From: Gammaproteobacteria bacterium
GTDB taxonomy: Bacteria; Pseudomonadota; Gammaproteobacteria; Steroidobacterales; Steroidobacteraceae
Length of the DNA: 10,119 nt
Reading direction: 5' to 3'
NCBI GenBank assembly: GCA_009923475.1
Contig: RFTM01000038.1
Span: 1 to 10,119 of the forward strand
Made by a program: the position numbers and the translations under genes. The notes under the pieces were generated by a model that saw only the letters and a program-made list of their open reading frames with translations, was not told the origin of the DNA and made no database searches. Below are positions 1 to 6,281 of this stretch, in pieces (position 1 is the stretch's first letter; each line of letters begins with the position of its first letter).

Positions 1-677
1 TCGCCGCCGACGTTGTCGAAATAGAAGTCGATGCCGCGCGGGCAAGCCGACTTGAGGGCCGCGGCGAGGTCGCCGTCCTTGTAGTTGACGCAAGCGGCGA
101 AGCCGAGCTCGCGCACCGCGTAGTCGCATTTCTCGCGTGACCCGGCGATGCCGACCACGCGCGCGCCCATGTGGCGCGCCACCTGGCCCGCCGTGCTGCC
201 GACCGGTCCGGTGCAGGCGGACACGACGACGGTCTCGCCCGGCAGCGGCTGCCCGAGATGCACCGTGCCGGCCCAACCCGTGAGACCCGGCATGCCCAGC
301 ACGCCGAGCGCGGTGGAGACGGGCGCGAGACCCGGGTCGAGCTTGCGCACACCCTGCCCCGACGACAGTGCGTACTGCTGCCAACCGTTGCGCACCGCGA
401 CGTACTCGCCGGGTGCGTGATCGGGGTGCCGCGACTCGACGACCTGTGCCACCGTCTCGCCGACCATCACGTCGCCCGGCGCCAAGCGGTCAGCGTAGAT
501 CTGGCTGTTCTTCATCACGTTGCGGTAGTACGGGTCGAGCGACAGGTACACCGTGCGCGAGAGGAACTGCCCCGGTCCCGGCGACGGGATCGGGGTCTCG
601 TCGGCGCCGAAGTCTTCCGGCACCGGCAAGCCCTTGGGACTGCGGGCGAAGGTGATGCGTCGGTTGCGCTCCGCCAT
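1..677 (-). CDS. NADP-dependent medium-chain reductase (PTGR/CurA-like), 3' end cut by window
   Basis: Zinc-free medium-chain dehydrogenase/reductase of the group containing leukotriene B4 12-hydroxydehydrogenase, CurA and other NADPH-dependent 2-alkenal/enone reductases; these reduce the C=C bond of alpha,beta-unsaturated carbonyls in the cytoplasm. The first 225 residues are visible; the family is usually about 335-345 residues, so roughly a third is missing beyond the left edge. Seen: the N-terminal substrate domain with YLSLDPYYRNVM (residues 44-55), then the Rossmann nucleotide site SACTGPVGSTAGQVA (153-167), then GSREKCDY (179-186), where K183 matches the lysine that reads the NADPH 2'-phosphate in this family. 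The last visible residues are GIDFYFDNVGG (215-225), a family hallmark. The ATG shares its A with the TGA of the peroxiredoxin gene (TGATG), which fixes the start and suggests coupled translation. The physiological substrate is unknown. Confidence 0.88.
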   Translation of the reverse strand, partial: MAERNRRITFARSPKGLPVPEDFGADETPIPSPGPGQFLSRTVYLSLDPYYRNVMKNSQIYADRLAPGDVMVGETVAQVVESRHPDHAPGEYVAVRNGWQQYALSSGQGVRKLDPGLAPVSTALGVLGMPGLTGWAGTVHLGQPLPGETVVVSACTGPVGSTAGQVARHMGARVVGIAGSREKCDYAVRELGFAACVNYKDGDLAAALKSACPRGIDFYFDNVGG

Positions 678-1159
678 CACAGCTGGCTCAGCACATGCTC
701 CGCGGTGGAGACCTCGAGCTTGCCGGGCGCCTCGACGTTGACATGGGTCGCGACGCCGTCCTTGACGATGATCGCGAAGCGCTGGCTGCGCTCGCCCATG
801 CCGAAACCGCGGCCGTCCATCACGAGCCCGAGCGCGCGCGCGTAGTCGCCGTTGCCGTCGCCCAGCATCAGCACCTTGTCGCCGACGTTGCTGGCCTTGC
901 CCCAGGCATTCATGACGAACGCGTCGTTCACCGACATGCAGGCGATGGTGTCCACGCCCTTGGCCTTGATGGCCGCGGCATGCTCGACGTACGGCGGCAG
1001 GTGGCGCGCGTCGCAGGTCGGCGTGAACGCGCCCGGCACCGCCACCAACACCACCGTCTTGCCGGCGAAGAGGTCATCGGTCTTCACGTCTTTCATGCCC
1101 TCGGCGGTGAGGGTCTTGAAGCTGCCCGAAGGCATGCGGTCGCCGGCCTTGATGGTCAT
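677..1159 (-). CDS. Prx5-type peroxiredoxin (redoxin family)
   Basis: Cytoplasmic thiol peroxidase that reduces H2O2 or organic peroxides at a cysteine. The protein is 160 residues, normal for the Prx5/AhpE-like redoxin family. The peroxidatic site is VPGAFTPTCDARHLP (residues 41-55) with catalytic C49; T46 and P42 are the usual active-site companions. C74, in TIACMSVNDAF, lies where many bacterial Prx5 proteins carry a second cysteine. The conserved WGKA and the R-F strand (SQRFAIIV) near the end complete the fold. The ATG at 1159 is preceded by AGGAG (1171-1167, minus strand) at 7-nt spacing, which excludes the longer in-frame extension to 1441 that overlaps the upstream hydrolase gene. No glutaredoxin domain is fused, so the reductant is presumably glutathione/glutaredoxin or thioredoxin. 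The gene is followed directly, with overlap, by the enone-reductase gene, which suggests a shared role in coping with reactive products. Confidence 0.93.
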   Translation of the reverse strand: MTIKAGDRMPSGSFKTLTAEGMKDVKTDDLFAGKTVVLVAVPGAFTPTCDARHLPPYVEHAAAIKAKGVDTIACMSVNDAFVMNAWGKASNVGDKVLMLGDGNGDYARALGLVMDGRGFGMGERSQRFAIIVKDGVATHVNVEAPGKLEVSTAEHVLSQL

Positions 1160-1194
1160 GTGTCGACTCCTGTCGTCTGGGGTGGGGAACGAGG

Positions 1195-1206
1195 GGCGGA
1201 TGATAC
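1195..1206 (-). promoter_or_regulatory. Possible -10 element upstream of the peroxiredoxin gene
   Basis: The 76-bp gap between the amidohydrolase stop and the peroxiredoxin start holds TATCAT (1205-1200, minus strand), five of six matches to the sigma70 -10 consensus, in otherwise G/C-only sequence. No convincing -35 hexamer lies 16-18 nt upstream. This gap is the longest inside the minus-strand array, so an internal promoter giving independent peroxiredoxin expression is plausible but weakly supported. Confidence 0.2.
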
Positions 1207-1235
1207 CGCAGCCGCCCCCGCCCGGCCGCAGCGCC

Positions 1236-2786
1236 TCAGCCGTACGGTCGGTGCAGGTACTGGCCGCCGGGCTGGCCCACGGGCTTGCCCTGGTCGTAGA
1301 CGAGCCGGCCGCGCAGGAAGGTGGAGGTGACGCTGGCCGACATCTCCATGCCCTCGAACACCGAATAGCCCTGGTCTGACTCGGATGCCTTGTTGCCGGC
1401 CATGAAGCTGCGGTCGGTGTCGACGAGCGCGATGTCGGCATCGAAGCCCGGCGCGAGGTCGCCCTTGGTCTTCAGGCCGAAGCGGCGGGCGGGGTTCCAG
1501 GAGGTGAGTTCGGCGATGCGGTTCCAGGACAGGCCCCGCGGGCGCCCCTCGGTGATCAGCGCCGGCAGCAGGAACTCGGTGCCGCCGAAGCCCGACTTGG
1601 CGAGGAACACGTTCTTCTTGCCTTTCTTCTCCGCGCCGAGCTTGTCTTCAAGCCGGCAGCAGGCGTGGTCGGAGCAGACCCAGTCGAGCTTGCCGTCGAG
1701 CAGCGCCTCCCACAGGAACTCGACGTCGGCGCGCGAGCGGATCGGCGGATTGACCTTGGCGAGGGTGCCCACCTTGGCGTCGTGGTCGAGGCAGAGATGG
1801 GCGATGGTGACCTCGCGCCGGAAATCGACGTGCGGGAAGGCCTTCGCCATCTTGAGCGCCGCCTCGACCGCCTTGCGCGAGGTCAGGTGCAGCAGGTTGA
1901 TGTTCGCGCAGTTCGTCTCGTTGGCGAGATAGGACGCGATGGTGATCGCGAGCCCCTCCGAATGCGGCGGACGCGCGGCGCTGTAGGCGCGCAGGCCGGT
2001 GAGCGGCTTGCAGTCGATGCACTCGGGATCGTGGGTCTCGCCGGTCAGGTAGGTGTCGAGGTCGGTGACCTTGGCGCCGCCTTCGACCATGCGCGTGTAG
2101 GCCGTCAGGATGTCGGCGAGCTCGCAGTGCAGGCTGAGCGAGATGGAGTCCTTGAGCTTCGGGCGGCGCAGCATGGCGCGCTGGATGCCCCGCATGACGA
2201 ACTCGAAGTGCGCGATGTCGTACTTCTCGTCCTCGCCGATCATCAGGAACTTGTGCTGCTGGTTGGAGGCGCCGTGCAGGCCGTAGCCGCCGTAGAACAT
2301 GAAGATCTTGAAGGACGTGACGCCGTACTTGTCGATCAGCATGTCGATCTCGCCGATGTGCGTACGGTCGAGCGGCGCGAGGTGGTAGGCGTAGTCGACC
2401 CAGAAGTTGTCCTTCGACTGCGCCAGGATCTCGGGGAAGACCTCGGCGTAGGGACCGCCCCGCTCCATGTAATAGCCGCCCGTGCGGATGTAGTTGAGGC
2501 TGGAGGTGACGCCGCCCTGCGCCGCGGCAAGGCTCTCGCTGCGCGCATCCTGGGCGAGCGGTCCGTAGATGCCGGTGTGCATGTGCGGGTCGACGAGGCC
2601 CGGGAACGCGAGCCGGCGCTTGCCGTCGACCACCTGCTTCGCGTCGCCCGCCGCGAGGCCGGGGGCCACCTTCGCGATCTTGCCGTCCTTGACCGCGATG
2701 TCGGCCCGCTGCAATCCGGTCTTGCGAGGACGGACCACGCGGACGTCTTTGATGAGGAGGTCGTACTTGGGGGTCTTCTCGGTCAT
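1236..2786 (-). CDS. Cyclic-amide hydrolase (dihydropyrimidinase/hydantoinase/allantoinase-like amidohydrolase)
   Basis: Member of the amidohydrolase superfamily that opens cyclic amide rings (dihydropyrimidines, hydantoins, allantoin, imides) with a binuclear metal centre; cytoplasmic. At 516 residues it is slightly longer than typical dihydropyrimidinases. The whole metal set is visible: HMH (H68, H70), the lysine that becomes carboxylated in TSFK (K160), LHCE (H220), LLHLTS (H300) and CSDHA (D373). NPPIR (346-350) and the C-terminal GDLAPGFDADIALVD (442-456) are further hallmarks. Extra cysteines are notable: C256/C259 in ECIDC and C371/C376/C377 around the catalytic aspartate. ATG at 2786 has AGGTG about 5 nt upstream. 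The gene follows the GntR regulator by 30 nt. The exact substrate cannot be assigned; an older 'dihydroorotase family' label would also fit the fold, but the absence of pyrimidine-synthesis neighbours argues for a catabolic role. Confidence 0.88.
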   Translation of the reverse strand: MTEKTPKYDLLIKDVRVVRPRKTGLQRADIAVKDGKIAKVAPGLAAGDAKQVVDGKRRLAFPGLVDPHMHTGIYGPLAQDARSESLAAAQGGVTSSLNYIRTGGYYMERGGPYAEVFPEILAQSKDNFWVDYAYHLAPLDRTHIGEIDMLIDKYGVTSFKIFMFYGGYGLHGASNQQHKFLMIGEDEKYDIAHFEFVMRGIQRAMLRRPKLKDSISLSLHCELADILTAYTRMVEGGAKVTDLDTYLTGETHDPECIDCKPLTGLRAYSAARPPHSEGLAITIASYLANETNCANINLLHLTSRKAVEAALKMAKAFPHVDFRREVTIAHLCLDHDAKVGTLAKVNPPIRSRADVEFLWEALLDGKLDWVCSDHACCRLEDKLGAEKKGKKNVFLAKSGFGGTEFLLPALITEGRPRGLSWNRIAELTSWNPARRFGLKTKGDLAPGFDADIALVDTDRSFMAGNKASESDQGYSVFEGMEMSASVTSTFLRGRLVYDQGKPVGQPGGQYLHRPYG

Positions 2787-2816
2787 GGTCGCACCTGGTC
2801 TCGGGACGAGCGAAGA

Positions 2817-3680
2817 TTATGCGCCGGTGGCGCTGCGGGAGCGGCCGCCGCCCGCTGTACGCGCCACGCTACGGGCGCGCGGACCGGCCTGCGGGCCCGC
2901 TCGTCGCCCCGATCGGGCCTCTAGGCGCATGTGGTACTGGTACGCGTCGGCCCGGTACAACGCGACCACCCGCTCGACGGCGCGCCCGCGCTCGTCGCGC
3001 ACCACCCGCACCAGGCGCAGCAGCGGCGCGCCCACCGCCACGCCCAAGGCCTGTGCCGCCTCGACGCCTGCAAGCGTGGCGCCGAGGTATTGGTCGGCGC
3101 CGGCGACGCGCAGTCCCGCAGCCTCGAGCAGCATGAACATCGGTTGTCCGCGGGACGCGCCGTCACCGAGCCGCGCCGCGACATCGAGGGGCACGAAGGT
3201 CGTGATGAGGCCCAAGGGCGCATCGCGCAGCAGTCGCACATGCGTCTCGCGGCGCACCCGGTCCGTATCCGCAAGACCGAGCGCCGCGCGGGTCTCCTCG
3301 TCGGGAGCGACCTCCGCCACGCGATGGTCGAGCACCCCGGTGACGGCGGCGAGGTCGGACACTTGGTCCATCACGGTCCGCAGGTCGAGCGCGACCGGCC
3401 GCGCGCCGCCCGGGAAGCGCGCGAAGGTGCCGCGCCCCTGGCGACGGACCACCCAACCCTCGCGGGCGAGTTCCTCGATGGCCTTGCGCACCGTGATCCG
3501 CGACACGCCGAAGATCCGCCCGAGTTCGGGCTCGGTGGGCAGCTGCGCGCCCGGGCCGTAACTGCCGTCCTGCACCCAAGCCCGCACGGCGACATAGACC
3601 TGGTGGTAGCGCGGCGCACGGAGCGCGCCGCCGAGCTGCCGCGAAGGAGGCGCGGCATCGCCACGGGCACGGCGCTTCAA
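2817..3680 (-). CDS. GntR-family transcriptional regulator with UTRA domain (HutC subfamily)
   Basis: DNA-binding regulator, 287 residues. The winged helix spans about residues 25-88: YHQVYVAVRAW, the PTEPELGRIFGVSRITVRKA helix-turn-helix (48-67) and the wing VVRRQGRGTFA (77-87). A UTRA effector domain follows (about 100-252), with ETHVRLLRDAPLGLITTFVP (145-164) and the closing ERVVALYRADAYQYHM (236-251). HutC-type proteins bind a small ligand, usually a substrate or intermediate of the regulated pathway, in this domain. The start is TTG, overlapping the SDR stop (TTGA); no ATG or GTG precedes the helix-turn-helix in a usable place, so a weak start probably keeps regulator levels low. The C-terminal 32 residues (256-287) are an Arg/Gly/Ala-rich low-complexity tail beyond the usual UTRA end. 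Position inside the array implies autoregulation. The likely operator is in the divergent 6192-6281 region. Confidence 0.92.
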   Translation of the reverse strand: MKRRARGDAAPPSRQLGGALRAPRYHQVYVAVRAWVQDGSYGPGAQLPTEPELGRIFGVSRITVRKAIEELAREGWVVRRQGRGTFARFPGGARPVALDLRTVMDQVSDLAAVTGVLDHRVAEVAPDEETRAALGLADTDRVRRETHVRLLRDAPLGLITTFVPLDVAARLGDGASRGQPMFMLLEAAGLRVAGADQYLGATLAGVEAAQALGVAVGAPLLRLVRVVRDERGRAVERVVALYRADAYQYHMRLEARSGRRAGPQAGPRARSVARTAGGGRSRSATGA

Positions 3681-4414
3681 TCGATCACCAGCCCGCCAGA
3701 GATGTTGAGCACCGTGCCGGTGACGAAGCCCGCGTCCGGGTGCAGCAGGTAATCGACGGCATGCGCGACATGACGCGGCTCACCGAGCATGCCGAGCGGC
3801 ACCGCCGCACGCAGGCGATCGAGCACATCGGGCGCGAACCGACCGGTGACCATGGGCGTGTCGATAGGGCCAGGCGCCAGGCAGTTCACCCGGATGCCCT
3901 CCGCGGACCACTCGCGGGCGAGGTAGCGCATGAGATTGACGAGGCCCGCCTTGGAGACGGCATAGGCAGGCCCGGAGAGCGCACTGCCCCCGTTGAGCGC
4001 GTTGGTCGAGGCGGTGAGGACCAGCGAACCGCGGCTGCGCGCGAGATGCGGATGCACCGCTTTCGCGAGCGTGTGCGCCGCCGAGAGGTTGACCGCGAGC
4101 AGCGCATCCCAATCCTCGCGCGACTCCGCGTCGATCGGGCCGCGGCCGGCGCGACCGGCAAGGTGGACCACGTGGTCGAGGCGGCCGAAGTCGCCCGCCA
4201 CCCGCGCGACGGCGGCACGCACCGCGTCGTCATCGGTGACATCGAGCGGGAAGGCGGTGACCGGCCCCGCGCAGGGCAAGTCCGCGAGCGCGGCATCCGT
4301 CGCGACCACCTCGAAGCCGCGGCTGCGCAGGCGCTCCACCACGGCGCGGCCGATGCCGCCCGCAGCGCCCGTCACGAACACCACCGGCCGTGCGGACACG
4401 CCCGACACGCTCAC
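3677..4414 (-). CDS. Short-chain dehydrogenase/reductase (classical SDR)
   Basis: NAD(P)-dependent oxidoreductase acting on an alcohol/ketone pair, cytoplasmic, usually a tetramer. At 245 residues it has the length of a classical SDR. Seen: the cofactor loop TGAAGGIG (15-22), D40 at the end of the second strand (which favours NAD(H) over NADP(H)), DVT (58-60), N109 in AVNLS, catalytic S136 in LVLTASTN, Y151 and K155 in YAVSK, PGPIDTPM (181-188) and the C-terminal TGTVLNISGG (232-241). The start is GTG at 4414, overlapping the TGA of the upstream oxidase gene (GTGA); an in-frame ATG at 4465 would overlap that gene by more than 50 nt and is less likely. GTG codons at 4408 and 4396 are alternatives. 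The family resembles 3-oxoacyl-ACP reductase-like and cis-diol-dehydrogenase-like enzymes; the substrate is not readable. Confidence 0.92.
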   Translation of the reverse strand: MSVSGVSARPVVFVTGAAGGIGRAVVERLRSRGFEVVATDAALADLPCAGPVTAFPLDVTDDDAVRAAVARVAGDFGRLDHVVHLAGRAGRGPIDAESREDWDALLAVNLSAAHTLAKAVHPHLARSRGSLVLTASTNALNGGSALSGPAYAVSKAGLVNLMRYLAREWSAEGIRVNCLAPGPIDTPMVTGRFAPDVLDRLRAAVPLGMLGEPRHVAHAVDYLLHPDAGFVTGTVLNISGGLVID

Positions 4415-5118
4415 GCCGCCGCGCGTCGCGCGAGCCGCGCCTGGATGCCGTCGAGCATCGACCAACGCATCTCCGCCGACGCGCGCACCGCGGCGATGGC
4501 GCGGCGTTGCAGTTCGTCGCTGGTGGCGTAACGGGCGGTGAGCTCGAGGCCGACATGCGCATGGCCGGTGTCGCCCTCGATGTGCACATGGAAGAACTCG
4601 AGGTCGTCCTCGGTGAACCCCATGCGGCGCATCGCCTCGACGTACTTCGGATAGAGCGTCGGCAGCTGCCCCTCGAGCGCGACCATGATGCCGGCGCAGG
4701 ATTCGGCGATGTGGCGGATGCCGGCGAGCTCCCAGATCCAGGCGCGCATCGCCCGGGTGGTCGCGAGCACCTCGCCCGCCTCCTCCGCCTTGAGGATGCG
4801 CTCGTCGGCGACGCCGCAGGCGCGCGCGAACTTGCGCAAGAGGTCGGGGTGGCGCTTCTCGGGACAGGCGGGCATCTCCTCGCCCAGGAGGTTCTCAAGC
4901 AGGTGCTGACGCGCGTCGAGATCAGGCAGGCGCGCGTAGAGCTGCGCGAACTGCTGGGGGATCGGGTCGATGTAATGGAAATGCTGTATCGCCCACTCGC
5001 CGAGCTGCGCGCGATCGAGCTCGCCCGCGCCCCAAGCCCGGCTGAACGGATGGCCGCCGCCATGGCGCGGTTGCCGCGCGGCCTCCAGCGCCCGAAAGAA
5101 CTCCTGTGTTTGCATCAT
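4411..5118 (-). CDS. Haem-oxygenase-like metal oxidase (PqqC/TenA/CADD-like, HDO superfamily)
   Basis: All-helical protein of the haem-oxygenase fold, 235 residues, in the group usually labelled 'iron-containing redox enzyme' or 'TENA/THI-4/PQQC'. Characterised relatives (CADD, UndA, BesC, SznF) use a non-haem dimetal centre and O2 to cleave or oxidise small carboxylates or amines. A candidate full ligand set is visible: E80 or E81 in GEEMP, H90 in KRHPDLL, E149 in VALEG, and the HxxxDxxH signature H179-D183-H186 in HIEGDTGH. HPF (23-25) and HFHYI (46-50) are common near the start of the fold. ATG at 5118 has GGGAG 8 nt upstream (5131-5127); the next codon is also ATG. It lies 17 nt after the UbiD-like gene and overlaps the SDR gene by 4 nt. 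A true PqqC role is unlikely because no other pqq gene is present and the ligand set fits HDO enzymes. Function is by family only. Confidence 0.82.
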   Translation of the reverse strand: MMQTQEFFRALEAARQPRHGGGHPFSRAWGAGELDRAQLGEWAIQHFHYIDPIPQQFAQLYARLPDLDARQHLLENLLGEEMPACPEKRHPDLLRKFARACGVADERILKAEEAGEVLATTRAMRAWIWELAGIRHIAESCAGIMVALEGQLPTLYPKYVEAMRRMGFTEDDLEFFHVHIEGDTGHAHVGLELTARYATSDELQRRAIAAVRASAEMRWSMLDGIQARLARRAAA

Positions 5119-5135
5119 CGTCTTGTCTCCCGATC

Positions 5136-6191
5136 TCAAGAACGCGGCCAACCCTCGCCACCGGCGCCGGCCAACAACTCCGCGGCCCGACGCAGCGCCG
5201 CCTGCGGGACGGTGGACACTTGGGTGCCGGGACTGCGCCGGGTCGCGTCGATGCCGACCTTGGACGTGGTCGGACCCGGCGGGTCCAGCGAGGGATCGAG
5301 CGCGGAACCGGACAGTCCGTCCACCACGATCGCGTCGCGCGACCACTGCACCCGCGTCGCCAGCGCCCATCGCAGGGACTGCGGCGAGAAGATGTCGACC
5401 TCCTCGCCCACCGCCAGCACCGGATGCGCCCAGCCTTCGATGACGATCTCGGCGTCGGCCGGCACCATCACCCGCTCGCCGTGCAGCACGGAGGGCACCA
5501 GGCGCAGCGGCGCGCCGAGCACGCCGCCGGCCGCGGCCCAATGGCTCTCGGGATAGCGCAACTTGGCTTGTGTACCGAGCAGCACCGCCGGGTGATGGCC
5601 GATCCAGAACGCGACCGGACAGGGCTCGCCGCGGGCATGGAACTTCGCGAGGTTCCGCGCGTTGTGCGAAGCCGGATACGGGAACCAGGTCATCTCGCGC
5701 GGTCCCTTGACCCAGCAGCGCTGGATCGCGGTGTTGTCGATGCCGCTGTCCGGATCGAAGGTCGTGGCGTGCGCTGCGGTGAGGTAGGGACCGGGCTCGC
5801 CTTCGTGCTGGGTCAGCACCGGCAGGTCATGCAGGCTCGCCGCCTCGCCCTCCAGCACCACTTGGCGCACCGGCGCGCCGTGCGGCGGGACCACGACGGG
5901 CGGGATGGGCGCCCGGCTGCGGGCCGCGAATCCGCGGGCGACCTCACGATGGTCGTCGAACCCGAGAGCGCGCGCCGTGAGCGCCCGGCTCGCCGTGAGG
6001 TTGGTCACGACCGGGATCGGCGATGGCGCCCCGGCGACCGTGGAGACGCTGCGAGCGACGATGACCGGATGCTCGCCGCGGGCGTCGAGCGCGTGCTGCA
6101 GCGCCGTGAGTTCATGGCGCGGCGACACCGCGCCCGGCAACTCCCAGACGGCGGATGCGTGTTCGGCGAGGAATTGGCGCAGGTCAGCCAT
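5136..6191 (-). CDS. UbiD-family (de)carboxylase-like protein with internal deletion of the catalytic region
   Basis: UbiD enzymes use prenylated FMN to decarboxylate aromatic or alpha,beta-unsaturated acids; typical length is 450-500 residues. This one is 351. Its N-terminal two-thirds match well: PVVTNLTASR (60-69), LPVLTQHEGEPGPYLTA (123-139), IDNTAIQR (151-158), GEPCPVAFWIGHHPA (188-202) and PADAEIVIEG (244-253). N153, R158 and H176 have the same spacing as N168, R173 and H191 of fungal Fdc1. After EGW the sequence jumps straight to a stretch (HPVLAVGEEVDIF, 256-268) normally found some 115 residues later, then continues normally through LRWALATR (273-280) and SKVGIDAT (310-317). The skipped part contains the EGPFGE loop with both catalytic glutamates. 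The reading frame is intact. Start: ATG 6191 chosen for the family-like MADLRQ onset; ATG 6215 (eight more residues) has an AGGGG too close to be ideal. First gene of the minus-strand array. Confidence 0.78.
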   Translation of the reverse strand: MADLRQFLAEHASAVWELPGAVSPRHELTALQHALDARGEHPVIVARSVSTVAGAPSPIPVVTNLTASRALTARALGFDDHREVARGFAARSRAPIPPVVVPPHGAPVRQVVLEGEAASLHDLPVLTQHEGEPGPYLTAAHATTFDPDSGIDNTAIQRCWVKGPREMTWFPYPASHNARNLAKFHARGEPCPVAFWIGHHPAVLLGTQAKLRYPESHWAAAGGVLGAPLRLVPSVLHGERVMVPADAEIVIEGWAHPVLAVGEEVDIFSPQSLRWALATRVQWSRDAIVVDGLSGSALDPSLDPPGPTTSKVGIDATRRSPGTQVSTVPQAALRRAAELLAGAGGEGWPRS

Positions 6192-6210
6192 ATCGTTATA
6201 GTTCCATGAT

Positions 6211-6218
6211 GACATGTC
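6211..6218. promoter_or_regulatory. Candidate operator half of GntR regulator (GACATGTC palindrome)
   Basis: A perfect 8-bp palindrome within the divergent intergenic region. GntR-family dimers bind short palindromes, but this one does not clearly match the known HutC-type GT-N-TA-N-AC pattern and its flanks are not symmetric. An 8-bp palindrome can easily occur by chance. Recorded as a low-confidence candidate only. Confidence 0.15.
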
Positions 6219-6272
6219 CCCTTGCCTGCCGCCAACGCAGCGGGGACCATGCGCCTTGTCTCACGTCCATCC

Positions 6273-6276
6273 GAGG
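6273..6276 (+). promoter_or_regulatory. Ribosome binding site deciding the aldehyde dehydrogenase start
   Basis: GAGG lies 5 nt before the ATG at 6282. The two upstream in-frame options are poorer: an ATG at 6249 has GGGG only 3 nt ahead, and a TTG at 6222 would overlap the divergent regulatory region. Confidence 0.55.
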
Positions 6277-6281
6277 CCCGA

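Larger units (their letters stand above)
6192..6281. promoter_or_regulatory. Divergent promoter/operator region
   Basis: The only head-to-head gap of the catabolic cluster, between the UbiD-like gene (leftwards) and the aldehyde dehydrogenase gene (rightwards). It must carry promoters for both directions if both operons start here. It holds the most AT-rich patch nearby (6192-6215) and a perfect 8-bp palindrome GACATGTC (6211-6218). TATAAC (minus strand, about 6201-6196) looks like a -10 element but has no -35 partner at the right distance and would leave almost no leader. The regulator gene in the array makes this the natural operator location; the exact sites are not resolved. Confidence 0.4.

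Noticed and set aside
2891..2900. GCGGGCCCGC palindrome as a terminator or operator
   Set aside because: It lies inside the coding tail of the regulator, in sequence made almost only of G and C, where such palindromes arise by chance. No T-tract follows.
1665..2924. A 419-codon plus-strand frame opposite the amidohydrolase
   Set aside because: Its composition is biased and motif-free, and it overlaps a gene with a full set of metal ligands and the end of the regulator.
4390..5556. Long plus-strand frames opposite the oxidase and UbiD-like genes (also 5106-6209)
   Set aside because: Shadow frames. The minus-strand genes show clear family motifs and consistent operon spacing.
5136..6191. Frameshift or premature stop as the cause of the short UbiD-like protein
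   Set aside because: The single frame carries both the N-terminal and the C-terminal UbiD motifs without interruption, so the change is an in-frame absence of sequence, not a frameshift. It is kept as CDS, with possible inactivity noted.
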